Below, in pieces: positions 25,256 to 35,640 of a stretch of DNA of 64,000 bases (position 1 is its first letter; every line of letters begins with the position of its first letter). The DNA lies in assembly GCF_009796765.1 (NCBI RefSeq), contig NZ_CP047023.1:3889501-3953500 (forward strand). Reading direction: 5' to 3'. This DNA comes from Paraglaciecola sp. L3A3 (lineage in GTDB: Bacteria > Pseudomonadota > Gammaproteobacteria > Enterobacterales > Alteromonadaceae). Position numbers and translations under genes: made by a program. The notes below the pieces were generated by a model, which worked only from the letters and a program-made list of their open reading frames with translations, did no database searches and was not told the DNA's origin.

Positions 25256-27991
25256 ATGTTCAGTCTAGTTCGCACTCTTAAAACCAATCACAATCAAATA
25301 TACAACAGCATGCGTTTAGCAGGTTTAGTTTTAGCCGGTAGCATGGCTGCTGGACATAGTGCTATTTCTTCAGCGCAAGATAAAACTGTCGCTGATAGTG
25401 AGCAAGAAGTAGAAACCATAGTAGTCAGAGGGATTAAAAAGAGCCTTAATATGGCTCGAGACTTAAAACAAGACAATGCCCAGTTTGTTGATGCCATAGT
25501 GTCCGATGACATCGGTAAAATGCCAGACACCACGGTAGCAGAATCTTTAGGCCGTATTTCAGGAGTACAAATAGACAGGGGTATAGGTCAAGGTAGTGAT
25601 ATTTCTATACGTGGCTTACGTCAAAATGTGATTTTATATAATGGTCGACAAATCTGGGATTCTGCAGGCCGTGGTTCAAATGGTCCAGATCAACTAGGCA
25701 CCTCTACCTACGGCTTATTAGGCACTGTACCTGCTGCATTAATTTCACAATTACAAGTTGAAAAACTATCAGCCTCTGATCAAATAGATGGTGCCTTAGG
25801 CGGCGTAGTTAATATCGTATCTCGTAAACCTTTTGATGAAAATGGCGAACATATTGCAGGTTCATTTAGTTATTCTGATGCCGAACTAGGCGGTGGTAGC
25901 AACGAATTTTTCGGTATGTATTCAAACACTTATGCTGATGATAGATTAGGATTCTTAGTCAGTTTTGTACGTTCTGACAGTACCAATAATGAACATGCTT
26001 TAGGTACATTTTCTGGGTATAGCTTAGCCGACAATGAAGGTTTAGCCGATCGGACTTATGACAACAATGGTAACCTAGTTTCAACCGATCCAAATGGTGA
26101 CGGTGTTTCCGCTCTTATCCATGTCGACCCTCGCCCTTGGCAAATAGAAGAAGATCGTGAAAGAACAGGGGTGAATGTGGTGATGCAGTATTTACCCACT
26201 AATAATTTAGAGTTCACTTTAGATCACTATTTTACTCAATTAGAATCTGACCGAGATAGACGATGGCTGGGACTTTATGCAGGTTTTGGTGACTACAATA
26301 ATGTAGTATTTTCAGAAAACGAAGTAATAGTTGCGGGAACGGTTACTCGTCCAACTCATACCAATGTCGAATTTGCAGATATTAAATCAAAAGTGCAATC
26401 AACCGCCTTGCAAGCTGAGTGGGACGCCACTGATGACCTACAAGTTTTTGCTGAACTTTCTTACACTAAAGGTGAAGGCACTTATGATCAGCAATATATG
26501 CGTTTACAAACTTTAGCCAATGATAACGTCAATTTTGATCTGACTAATGGTGATTTTGGTCAATTCCAATTCCAAAATGACTTTACCGACGCTTCAACAT
26601 TAAATTTCCCGATTACTTTTTTCCAAGAATTTGTGGATGAAACAAAAGATACCACTGGACGTGTAGATTTTGATTGGAATATAGATTTTGGCGCATTTCA
26701 TACCTTAGAATTTGGTATGCGTCACCAAGATTTAACCACCACTAAATCTCACTTAAACGTTGATATTCGTAATATATCTGGAGTCAATACCGCTTCAGAC
26801 TTATTAGATGCCGGTTTATTAGAAGTATTCACAAACGATGATTTTCTGCCTGGGGAATTTGTTGGGGTACCACGCTCTTATTTAACCTTTAAAGAGAGTG
26901 CGATGAATGGTGGTGGCATAGCCGGCTGTGAAACCCTGGCTCAATTCTACTCTGCAGAAGAAAGCCAAAGTTGTGCTGACGGAACAAGTGGTTCTGCAGC
27001 ACTCAACTCATTTAGAATTGAAGAGCAGTTTACCGCAGCATACATAAAGGCAAATTTCGCCACCGATTGGGCTAACCTTCCTGTTTCAGGAAACTTTGGC
27101 TTACGCATGCTTAATAGAGATTTAGCATCTATAGGTAATCAACAAGTCGGCGATAATATTGAAGCTGTTACCTTCCCTCGTTCAGATACTGAAGTGTTAC
27201 CGTCTTTAGCGCTCAGAATGGAATTAGATGATGGGCTGATTGCCAGATTTGGGGCTGCTCAAGTGATCTCATTTCCCGACACTACATCGCTAAACAATGG
27301 GGTTCGTTTATTTGTAGATAATGATTCAGATATTGGCACAGGAACAGGTGGTTCACCAAACTTAGATCCATTTAAAGCCACACAATTAGATATGTCTTTA
27401 GAATGGTACTTTAATGCAGACTCCCTACTTTCTGGGGCATTATTTTACAAAGATATCGACACATTTATTGTTGCAGAAACGCAATTAGAAACCATAGGGG
27501 GCAATCAATATCGCGTTTTAAGAGATACCAATGGTGAAGGCGCTAAAGTAAAAGGCTTAGAAATTTCTTATCAACAATCCCTCTCCTTTTTACCTGGCGT
27601 AGGTACCATTTTGACCTATTCATTTATCGACGGCGAAACCCCTATCAAAGACGATTCTGGTAGAACCTTAAGTTTCCCTGGGCTATCTGAAAACAATATT
27701 AACGCTGTTGTGTATTATGAAAATGAGGACTTTAATATGCGTATGGCTTACAACTGGCGTGATGAATATTTGAATTCTATTGGTGCCGGTAATACAGGTG
27801 TATTCAATGACGACTACAAAGATTTATCGTTTACCGCTAGATACAATATTAGCGAAGAAGTGACTCTCGGTTTTGAAGCATCTAATTTACTTAACAGTCA
27901 ATTACGTACCTATAATGCGGTTCCAGAAGCACTGCGTACTAATGCCGTGTTTGGTAAAAGTTATAAGCTGTCTATTTCAGCCAGCTTTTAA
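25256..27991 (+). CDS. TonB-dependent receptor, carbohydrate-type
   Basis: 911 residues from ATG 25256, which has AAGAGGA eight bases upstream; the longer frame would need TTG 25238. Long signal region, TonB box near ETIVVRGIKKSL, and the plug hallmark of the large proteobacterial carbohydrate receptors: DAIVSDDIGKMPDTTVAESL then GRISGVQIDRG. The barrel ends in SISASF with terminal Phe. Such receptors import oligosaccharides across the outer membrane without a SusD partner. A strong terminator follows at 28032. It is the first gene of the polysaccharide-utilisation region. Confidence 0.9.
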   Translation: MFSLVRTLKTNHNQIYNSMRLAGLVLAGSMAAGHSAISSAQDKTVADSEQEVETIVVRGIKKSLNMARDLKQDNAQFVDAIVSDDIGKMPDTTVAESLGRISGVQIDRGIGQGSDISIRGLRQNVILYNGRQIWDSAGRGSNGPDQLGTSTYGLLGTVPAALISQLQVEKLSASDQIDGALGGVVNIVSRKPFDENGEHIAGSFSYSDAELGGGSNEFFGMYSNTYADDRLGFLVSFVRSDSTNNEHALGTFSGYSLADNEGLADRTYDNNGNLVSTDPNGDGVSALIHVDPRPWQIEEDRERTGVNVVMQYLPTNNLEFTLDHYFTQLESDRDRRWLGLYAGFGDYNNVVFSENEVIVAGTVTRPTHTNVEFADIKSKVQSTALQAEWDATDDLQVFAELSYTKGEGTYDQQYMRLQTLANDNVNFDLTNGDFGQFQFQNDFTDASTLNFPITFFQEFVDETKDTTGRVDFDWNIDFGAFHTLEFGMRHQDLTTTKSHLNVDIRNISGVNTASDLLDAGLLEVFTNDDFLPGEFVGVPRSYLTFKESAMNGGGIAGCETLAQFYSAEESQSCADGTSGSAALNSFRIEEQFTAAYIKANFATDWANLPVSGNFGLRMLNRDLASIGNQQVGDNIEAVTFPRSDTEVLPSLALRMELDDGLIARFGAAQVISFPDTTSLNNGVRLFVDNDSDIGTGTGGSPNLDPFKATQLDMSLEWYFNADSLLSGALFYKDIDTFIVAETQLETIGGNQYRVLRDTNGEGAKVKGLEISYQQSLSFLPGVGTILTYSFIDGETPIKDDSGRTLSFPGLSENNINAVVYYENEDFNMRMAYNWRDEYLNSIGAGNTGVFNDDYKDLSFTARYNISEEVTLGFEASNLLNSQLRTYNAVPEALRTNAVFGKSYKLSISASF

Positions 27992-28031
27992 TTAAGGACT
28001 TTATTCTAGCTAGCAAACTTAAGCTTGTTAT

Positions 28032-28069
28032 AAAACCTCCAATATCCATTGATATTGGAGGTTTTTTTA
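28032..28069 (+). terminator. Rho-independent terminator of the TonB-dependent receptor gene
   Basis: A perfect 15-bp stem (AAAACCTCCAATATC, loop CATT, GATATTGGAGGTTTT) runs into a T tract, 40 bases after the receptor stop. Confidence 0.93.
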
Positions 28070-28163
28070 TTCCATGAGGAAAAAAGTAGAATACTGCAGA
28101 AATAGCAGAATGGGGCTAACTGAATAGTAAAAGCAGGAACGCCAAAGCGTGTCACAAAGCTAT

Positions 28164-28440
28164 ACCAATCTAGTTAACCTGAATACTGGATAAGCCGCCC
28201 CCCTCGATAACGCTCTTTTTGTGCCTAGCGGCGTTGGATTGTCTAGCAATAACACGTTATTACGTACGACAATCCGCCTTGCTATACACAAAAATTTCAT
28301 CACCGAGTAAGCATCCAGGTGAGGTGATTTGGGTGAATATTATTAAGCTATTGAACTGTAATGATAAATTCAGATTAGACGATACTTCTTATCAAGAACT
28401 CAGGTTAGTTAAATAATTGGTCGCTCAGTGAGAATTTAAC
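28164..28440. repeat. Non-coding interspersed element, longest copy of the TACCAATC family
   Basis: Starts TACCAATCTAGTTAACCTG and ends AATAATTGGTCGCTCAGTGAG plus AATTTAAC. Its left 42 bases recur at 3262; its left tip and right end recur joined together in the short copy at 53229-53302. A 65-codon open frame inside (28219-28416) has no similarity I recognise. The pattern suggests a non-autonomous element with an optional ~240-bp interior. Confidence 0.6.
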
Positions 28441-28530
28441 AGGCTTAGGTAGGGCGCATGACTGAAGGTGTAATGGTACGACACAGAGAAAAAGACTAAA
28501 ACAGTATGAAGTGAACCTTAAATTACAGGC

Positions 28531-28563
28531 AAAAAAAAGTGAGGTGCTTGGCACCTCACTTTT
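28531..28563 (-). terminator. Rho-independent terminator of the minus-strand receptor gene
   Basis: AAAGTGAGGTGC and GCACCTCACTTT form a 12-bp perfect stem around three bases. On the minus strand it is followed by a run of eight T (the A tract at 28531-28538), just past the stop of the gene at 28600. Confidence 0.9.
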
Positions 28564-28599
28564 GCTTTTAATGAATACTAAAAAGTATTAATCAATATC

Positions 28600-31500
28600 T
28601 TAAAATTTTGCGTTAACACCAACACTAAAGACTCGATCGTTATAGAAAGAACGTTCAAGAATTTCTTCGTATCGTGTGTAACGTTTTGATATTGTTTTAG
28701 TTAAGTTAGTGATATTAAACCTAACCGTATATCTTGAGTTTATCTTATAGTTAGCTGCAAAATCTATTTGCCCTCTAGCTGCTGTATAGATTGGAGATAC
28801 CGCGCTTTCACCACTCAAGAATTTACTTTTATAATTGTAAGAAACTCGAGTATTAATTCCCGCTTTGTCATAGAACAACGAGAAGTTACCAGAATGACGG
28901 GCTAAACCTTGTACTGGCAAGAAGGCATTAGGGTCTACCAATTCTACATTTGCTATTGAACCTTGTTCTTTAAGTTCTTTAGCTGCGACTAATTTTTCTT
29001 CAAATGTCTCTAAACCTGCGTAACCAAATAATCCAAAGTCAAGCTCTTCACCGTCATCATTAGCAAATTTAGCATCAGGTCGTGTGCCTTTAGACAAAGT
29101 ATAGTTGGCAGTAAAACCAAATCCATCCCAGCCATTTGGTAAGAAATCAAAGAACTGTGTATAAGATAGCTCTATGCCTTGTCTGGTTGTTTGTGTGCCA
29201 TTAATCCATCTTTTAGCACGCCAAAGTTCAGCACCTTCTACCGATGAAATATTTTGGCCTTCTAAGAAACCACTACCTTCTTCACCTACATATTGCGCAT
29301 CAGGGTCAACTCCAACTACTGCGATAAAACGCTCTCTTTCTATATCTGCATTAACTTGGCGGTAGAACAATGCAACACTGGCTGAGTTGCCTTTACCCCA
29401 GTATTTTTCAAAGCTTAAATCGTAGTTATTAGACGTGTAAGGGTCAAGTTGAATACTCCCTACAACAGTTCCTGCACCACGGATACCCGGACAAGGACTT
29501 GTGCCGTCGTATCCACCACTACTAAGAAGGTGTTCCTGTGCTTGTTGGCGTTCTTGTTCTGCTGCCGTCAGGTTAGGATTAGGCACTTCATAACCGAAGT
29601 TGTTAAATGGGTCACTTGAATCATAAACGTTACAACCATTGAATGTATTGAATGTACCCGTTGGTTTTAATTGCCCAAAGGTTGGTCTTACCATTACTTT
29701 AGCTGCGGCAAGGCGAATTATGCCTAAATCGTGAACGACTGCTAAGTTTAAACTTGGTAACCATTCGGTATAGTCTTTATTATCAGTGGTTTCTACTAAG
29801 TTACCATTGGCATCGATGTTCCCAGGCGTAGTAACTGAATCTATACTTGTGTAAACACCACGAATACCCATGTTGCCTCGGTATTCAAAACCATTTCCTA
29901 ATTCGCCTCGGGCATTTATTTTGACGTATGCTGCGGCATGATCTTCAGTTAGCTTATAATCTTCTTCAGGTCTGTCTATGTAACCACCAAAATCATTGTA
30001 GCCAAAAACTTCACGCCAATCTTCTTGATTATTAAACCAAAAATCTTGAGAAATTTGTATCCAAGAGTCAATACTTGATACACCTGGGTCGGTGTAAAAA
30101 CCATCAACTGTTTTAACTGCGTCTGGGTATGCAGCCATTAAATCAGTTAATGAAACTGAAGGGTCAGTACAAGAAGGATCGCCTTCTTCAAAAGAGTTTC
30201 CATTTGGACCATTAGCACCGTAGGCGTTATTTCGGTTACATTTATGCACAAACCTGTGTGTGCGTTCCATAGTATTACGATCAAATCTCATACCAAATTC
30301 TATGGTACTAAGGTCTCCGTAATCTAGGTCGTAATCTACATCAACCTTGAAAGAAGCTGTGGTAGGGCTGTGCGTGTAGCCGTCATCTTGCGCGGCATTA
30401 AGTTTAAAGTTAGTCGGGTCAAGAGTTGACTTACCTTGCCAATCTAACGCAACCTCGTTACCGTCAGTTAGATCTATACGAAGAAGCTCGCCAATTGCAA
30501 GTGCACCTTCACCTTCATCTACTCGTAGAGTTTGATTTTGCTGAGTAAGTGGGTTGCCACTAAAAAAATTAAGAGCATGATTAATATAGTGATGCTGATA
30601 TTCTGATGATGAATAAGTCGCTTCAGATTCAATTTGCATATTGTCAAATAACCATTTTCCCTGTAATGCCAGGCTAAATACTGTGGTTTCTGCCTGATTA
30701 CCTTGACCGTTAGAGCTATTTAAATATGCGGCATTGGTATCAAAACTGGCAACCGGATAAACAGTGTTAGTTACCTCACCTAAGGCATCATAAAGAATTC
30801 GTTCTGTACCCGTATACACTACATTATCAAAAGCATAGTAAATACCATCTTCGCCAGCAAGCTCATCAAAAGTATCAACATCAAAATAATTATTATTAAC
30901 ACGATTTGCTATGGTTAAGGTGTCACGAGTTTGTTGATTGCGCTTGTGATTATAAGTTGCTTCAAACAAATATTCACTATCGTCATTTGGTCGCCACTGC
31001 AGCGTCGTTACTAAAGACTCACGAAGTTGCTCGTTCTCATATTGCAGCTGTGTAAAACTAGCGGGTACATGATAAAGATTGTCACCACATGTAGCGAAAC
31101 TGGCTCTATCAATTAAACCATCGCCTCCTTTTACAAAGGCATCACATGTATTGCCCCAGTTATTAACTTTAAGAATATCGCCACTGACTTCATTATTGTT
31201 ATATGAACCATTAAACAATAGACCAAAATCACCATATTTAGTGTCGGTTAATTTTGTAGCGTAGATAGCGCTTAAATTAGGATAAACTTTCTTAATGTTA
31301 TCGCCATAAAGTGCTTTTGCATTAACGTTGATCAAACCATCTTTCATAGCAAGTGGTCGTTTAGTTTTTAGGTTAACCGTTGCACCTAAAGAACCTTCTT
31401 TTAAATCTGCAGTTGGTGATTTGATAACTTCTAAACTATCGATAAGTGATGATGGAATATCACCTAAGTTGGTGTTTCTGCCTTCACCTTCACCAGCTGC

Positions 31501-31896
31501 CACCGAACGGCCGTTAAGTTCAACTCGGTTTTGACTAATCCCACGAATAGTAAAACCTGTTGCATCACCTGACTCAGAGCGACTAATTTGTACTCCGGTG
31601 ATCCGCTGCATTGACTCGATAACGTTAGTATCAGGGAAATTACCCACATCTTCTGCCGATATAACATCAATTAAATTGTTAGACATCTGCTTAAGTAATG
31701 TTGATCTTACAATACTGCCTCTTAAGCCTGAAACTTCAATGACTTCCATTTCAGTATTTGGGGCTGCCTGTGTTGCAGCTGCAGCAGTAGAGTTGGCAAC
31801 AGGTGCTACTTCAATCTCTTGTGCTGAGACAGAACTTAAAGCTGTTGCCATGGATAGTGCCAGAAGGGTTGGCGTAAAGTTTTTTTTGTGGATCAT
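28600..31896 (-). CDS. Large TonB-dependent receptor, carbohydrate-type
   Basis: 1098 residues: signal peptide ending SSVSAQE, an alanine-rich linker, TonB box EVIEVSGLRGSI, plug motifs ISAEDVGNFPDTNVIESMQR and ITGVQISRSE, RGISQNRVELNGRSVA, IEVIKSPTA-like region (SLEVIKSPTADLKEGSLGAT), and a barrel ending VFSVGVNAKF. The size is typical of oligosaccharide receptors of the Alteromonadales. Placed next to GH2 and sulfatase genes, it probably imports their substrate. Its leader (31897-32204) is AT-rich with AGGA ten bases before the ATG and a phrase-like TAGATTCTAG repeat further up; no operator is evident. Confidence 0.9.
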   Translation of the reverse strand: MIHKKNFTPTLLALSMATALSSVSAQEIEVAPVANSTAAAATQAAPNTEMEVIEVSGLRGSIVRSTLLKQMSNNLIDVISAEDVGNFPDTNVIESMQRITGVQISRSESGDATGFTIRGISQNRVELNGRSVAAGEGEGRNTNLGDIPSSLIDSLEVIKSPTADLKEGSLGATVNLKTKRPLAMKDGLINVNAKALYGDNIKKVYPNLSAIYATKLTDTKYGDFGLLFNGSYNNNEVSGDILKVNNWGNTCDAFVKGGDGLIDRASFATCGDNLYHVPASFTQLQYENEQLRESLVTTLQWRPNDDSEYLFEATYNHKRNQQTRDTLTIANRVNNNYFDVDTFDELAGEDGIYYAFDNVVYTGTERILYDALGEVTNTVYPVASFDTNAAYLNSSNGQGNQAETTVFSLALQGKWLFDNMQIESEATYSSSEYQHHYINHALNFFSGNPLTQQNQTLRVDEGEGALAIGELLRIDLTDGNEVALDWQGKSTLDPTNFKLNAAQDDGYTHSPTTASFKVDVDYDLDYGDLSTIEFGMRFDRNTMERTHRFVHKCNRNNAYGANGPNGNSFEEGDPSCTDPSVSLTDLMAAYPDAVKTVDGFYTDPGVSSIDSWIQISQDFWFNNQEDWREVFGYNDFGGYIDRPEEDYKLTEDHAAAYVKINARGELGNGFEYRGNMGIRGVYTSIDSVTTPGNIDANGNLVETTDNKDYTEWLPSLNLAVVHDLGIIRLAAAKVMVRPTFGQLKPTGTFNTFNGCNVYDSSDPFNNFGYEVPNPNLTAAEQERQQAQEHLLSSGGYDGTSPCPGIRGAGTVVGSIQLDPYTSNNYDLSFEKYWGKGNSASVALFYRQVNADIERERFIAVVGVDPDAQYVGEEGSGFLEGQNISSVEGAELWRAKRWINGTQTTRQGIELSYTQFFDFLPNGWDGFGFTANYTLSKGTRPDAKFANDDGEELDFGLFGYAGLETFEEKLVAAKELKEQGSIANVELVDPNAFLPVQGLARHSGNFSLFYDKAGINTRVSYNYKSKFLSGESAVSPIYTAARGQIDFAANYKINSRYTVRFNITNLTKTISKRYTRYEEILERSFYNDRVFSVGVNAKF

Positions 31897-32204
31897 GAGT
31901 GTGATTTCCTATGTTCTTATGTACTTTTTCTCGACTCAACCAATGGGTAATATTTAGTGACATTCCACAAAAACATAACAAAAGTTGGTCTCATTTAGAT
32001 ATCAAACAATACAGCTTTTAAAAGCCGTAAATTAAATGACGATTTTTGTGTTTTTATAAATAATAAAACAGAGGGCAGATGAAATAGAGTACAGCAAAAG
32101 AAAATAGATTCTAGCTGGTAATTTCGACAAAGATTTAAGCATCTACTAACTGCTTAAATCTATGTCCATTCACTAGATTCTAGTATTTTATATTTATTAA
32201 GCCT

Positions 32205-35200
32205 TTAGTCAGTGCCATATTCAACAGTCAATGATTGCAGATTAGGACCACTTTGGCCTGTTGTTCTAAACTCAATATTATTGGCACCGGCAAATAGTGG
32301 CGCAGAAATTTCGACTGCTTGCCAAGCTTTCCAACCACCAGTATGACTAAATTTAACTTGGCCAATCTTTTTATTGTTTACGTATAAATCCATTGAACGT
32401 AGAGACTTTTTGTCTTTGGAAGCATAACGTAATTTCAGAGTAAAAAGACCGGCTTCCCCATCATTTTCTTGATACCACTTAATTGAACCTTCTCGACCGT
32501 TAAAGTCGATATGATCTGCACTTTTCACCGCGCCAGTATATTTTGCATCTATGGCTAACATACCTGATTGGTTTGCAGCAGAGCTTGTAGTCTCTGTTTG
32601 TGCGTCGCCCCAATACAAACCAGAACCATCGGCAAAGGATTCTTGCATGTTAAAAATAACCTGCTTGCCTTGTACCACTATGGCTTTGACTTGTGTTCCT
32701 GCGCTTACAGAAAATGGTGTTGTGTACATTTTGCTTTGTTGAGTCGGTTGACTACCATCTAAGGTGTAATACACCTTAAATTTCTGCTGTTTAACGCTTC
32801 CTAGAATATTCAACTGCTGTACATCAATAGAGATGTTATTAGACAAAGTCAGTTGTTTATCACCAATAATAGCGGCACTGGTTAAGCTAATGTCAGCTTT
32901 ATTGTCTTCAATCTGAATAAAAGCACGGGTTGCGCCCATAAAGGCTTTACGATGATCGACACCATAGTTTTTATTGGTATCAACCGGATCACCACTTTCT
33001 AAAGAGATGATGCGTGCAGGACCCGCTAAATGAAAATACACCTTATTTTCACCATAAGGATAAAATACACCGTTGTCATCTTTCAGTTCAGCAGTGATCA
33101 CTGCGTTATTATCTCTAGCTGCAGAGACAAATTCATTCTCAGCTTTAAGACTTAGAGCGGCAGGTGCGCCAGAAGTTGTTTGCTCTGTTGAAGTCACCAC
33201 TTTGCCATCAATATAACAATCTGCTTTTATGCTGCCAGGCTGCCATGGTACTAACCATTCGGCCTGCATCTCATCCCATTTGCTGCCTGGAATATCTTTA
33301 CCTAAAGACTTACCATTATGGAATAACTCAACCTGCTGACAGTTTGAATAAGCCCAAACTGGTACTTTAGTGCCGATTGGCATATTAGGGTGGGTCCAAT
33401 GCGGTAATAAGTGAACCATAGGTTCGTCTGTCCATTGACTTTTATAAAAATAAAACAAGTCTTTTTCAAAACCGGCTACATCTAATGCGCCTCCCATAAA
33501 CAGTCTAAAAGGCCAGCCACCATGTACATAACCAGCTTCACCGTAATAGTCAAAACCTGTCCAGCGAAAATGCCCACTGAACCAAGGTAAATCACGCATT
33601 AACTCCCAGTTTTTACGGGCTGAAATACGTACAGTGGCATTATCGTAAGATGAGTTAAAATGCTGTTTTTTGTTTTTCCATTCGCTGGGGGCAGCCCATT
33701 CATAGTTAAATATTTCTTTTTCGGTTAAGTCAGGTAAGGGAAAAATACCTTGTTTTGCATTGCGGTTACCGTCTCTAAACCAAGTTTTTGAACGGTAATA
33801 ACCTCGGGTTTGCCATGTATGTGGTGCTTCAGTTGCTACGAAAGGTTTATTAGGACGTGGTTTTTCAAAGAATTGATATTTCTCACTCCCACCATTTACC
33901 CCAAAAACATCCATTTGTTCTGAAGCACTATGACCTGAGGTGACAGGGCGTGTGGGATCTAATTGATGAGTTAATTGCACTAACTCTTTGGCAATAGCAT
34001 CCCCCCGAGTTTCATTACCCATACTATAAATAATAATAGAAGGATGGTTACGATTACGTTTCACCCATTCAGTTAAATCTTGCTGCCAAGACTCATCAAA
34101 AGCCTGAAAACCATAGTCGAATTCTGCTTTTTTCATCCAACCATCAAAAATTTCATCCATTACCATAATGCCCAGTTCATCACATAACTCGTAGAACATA
34201 GGTGGGTATGGGTTATGGGCAGTACGTATTGCATTGACGCCCATTTCTTTTAATAAAGATAACTTCCATTTTAATAGTGGTTTGGTCCAAGCGCCGCCAA
34301 CTGGGCCACCTTCATAGTGTTCACTGACGCCTAATAATTTAGTGACTTCACCATTTAACCAAAAGCCCGTTTCTGCATGCCACTCAATAGTACGCACACC
34401 AAATTTTGTTTCTAGTTGATCGATAGTTTTACCTTGATGGTTAATTCGGCTCACTAACTTATATAAGTGGGCAGAAGCTGGACTCCATAGTTTAGGATTA
34501 TCTAACTGAAGTTGGCTGTTTATGACACATTCTTTAGCACTTTTATCACAGTTAGAGATAGGCTGTGTAGTCTCAGCTACCAGTTTACCCTTGGCATCAA
34601 ATACTGAAGATTGCAGATATAAATCACCGCTTAGACCTGCAGTATTAATCATATCGGTGCGAATGCTTACTTCTGCTATATCATCTGTAATCTTAGGGGT
34701 TGTAACATAAACACCATTCGGCTGAATATGAGTAGGATGAGTCACTTCTAATGCAACAGGAGCATAAATCCCACTAGGGTGATACCAGCGAGCTGAGGGA
34801 TCTTTTATATTGTCCACTCGAAGAGCGATAACATTATCACCTGGTTTTAACAGCTTGCTTAAATCGTGGCGAAAAGAAATATAACCATAAGCCGTTTTCC
34901 CCAAATACTGACCATTAACCCAGACTTCGCTATTCATATAAACACCATCAAACTCGATGTTAATACGTTTACCCAGCCAGTCTTTTGGCATCTGAAAAGA
35001 CTTACGATACCAAGCTAAGCCACTATCAAAATAGCCACCGTTAGCGGCTTGACTGCCATCTTCTGAGATACCATTTTCGAACGACCAATCATGAGGCACA
35101 TTCAGTGTACGCCAATCAGAATCGTCAAAACTAGGCAAGTAAGCATTATGCTGCTCGTCTAATTTAAACTTCCAATCCTGATTAAAATTAATATTTAAAC

Positions 35201-35285
35201 GCTCAGCATTGGCAGGTGCAAGGTGAATTACACTGCTGATGATAAACAAAAGTAGTGTCACACAATGTTTTATTTTATTTTGCAT
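32205..35285 (-). CDS. GH2-family glycoside hydrolase, beta-galactosidase type, with C-terminal CBM-like domain
   Basis: 1026 residues with a signal peptide ending APANA. Domains: sugar-binding jelly roll (30-190), immunoglobulin-like (190-300), TIM barrel (300-600), further beta-sandwiches, a chitobiase-type YYTLDGSQPT segment, and a C-terminal CBM6/35-like module (last ~130). Catalytic acid/base Glu425 lies in SMGNETR and nucleophile Glu486 in FVATEAPHTW; RTAHNPYPP is the classic GH2 barrel motif. It should remove terminal beta-galactosyl residues, or another GH2 sugar, in the periplasm. Divergent from the first sulfatase gene. Confidence 0.9.
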   Translation of the reverse strand: MQNKIKHCVTLLLFIISSVIHLAPANAERLNINFNQDWKFKLDEQHNAYLPSFDDSDWRTLNVPHDWSFENGISEDGSQAANGGYFDSGLAWYRKSFQMPKDWLGKRINIEFDGVYMNSEVWVNGQYLGKTAYGYISFRHDLSKLLKPGDNVIALRVDNIKDPSARWYHPSGIYAPVALEVTHPTHIQPNGVYVTTPKITDDIAEVSIRTDMINTAGLSGDLYLQSSVFDAKGKLVAETTQPISNCDKSAKECVINSQLQLDNPKLWSPASAHLYKLVSRINHQGKTIDQLETKFGVRTIEWHAETGFWLNGEVTKLLGVSEHYEGGPVGGAWTKPLLKWKLSLLKEMGVNAIRTAHNPYPPMFYELCDELGIMVMDEIFDGWMKKAEFDYGFQAFDESWQQDLTEWVKRNRNHPSIIIYSMGNETRGDAIAKELVQLTHQLDPTRPVTSGHSASEQMDVFGVNGGSEKYQFFEKPRPNKPFVATEAPHTWQTRGYYRSKTWFRDGNRNAKQGIFPLPDLTEKEIFNYEWAAPSEWKNKKQHFNSSYDNATVRISARKNWELMRDLPWFSGHFRWTGFDYYGEAGYVHGGWPFRLFMGGALDVAGFEKDLFYFYKSQWTDEPMVHLLPHWTHPNMPIGTKVPVWAYSNCQQVELFHNGKSLGKDIPGSKWDEMQAEWLVPWQPGSIKADCYIDGKVVTSTEQTTSGAPAALSLKAENEFVSAARDNNAVITAELKDDNGVFYPYGENKVYFHLAGPARIISLESGDPVDTNKNYGVDHRKAFMGATRAFIQIEDNKADISLTSAAIIGDKQLTLSNNISIDVQQLNILGSVKQQKFKVYYTLDGSQPTQQSKMYTTPFSVSAGTQVKAIVVQGKQVIFNMQESFADGSGLYWGDAQTETTSSAANQSGMLAIDAKYTGAVKSADHIDFNGREGSIKWYQENDGEAGLFTLKLRYASKDKKSLRSMDLYVNNKKIGQVKFSHTGGWKAWQAVEISAPLFAGANNIEFRTTGQSGPNLQSLTVEYGTD

Positions 35286-35640
35286 TTTAAACTCAAAAAC
35301 TCGTTTATTTAATCATATTAAAAAGGAGACAAAAATAATCAAAAAACCCGCAATATTAACGGCACTAATCTAACAATATTTGCAAGTAAGCATAATTTAG
35401 CTGAGTAAAATAAAAATTCTATGCAAAAACTAACCTTCAAATTATTTTATTTGTGTTTGCACTCTGCTTTTTATATATACTTTTACGGTTTGCTTAGCTT
35501 GGTTTGTTTATAATAACCAAGAAATGCCTGTATCGATGAACATTTAGTTAGAAAATGTCTTAATTAAAAATTAAGGATAAATATAGTCAAAATAATCGAT
35601 ATCAACAGTGCAGCATATTTGCCAAGTATAAGGATTCCAC
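35286..35640. promoter_or_regulatory. Divergent promoter region between GH2 and sulfatase genes
   Basis: No gene. Two small inverted repeats stand out: CTTGGTT-(10)-AACCAAG (35498-35521) and CTTAATT-AAA-AATTAAG (35559-35575). Either could be an operator; neither matches the TTGGTATTACCAA box seen before the alginate lyases. AGGA at 35630 serves the sulfatase start. Confidence 0.4.

Noticed and set aside
28219..28416. 65-codon plus-strand frame inside the interspersed element
   Set aside because: No start context and no similarity; better explained as non-coding interior of the element.
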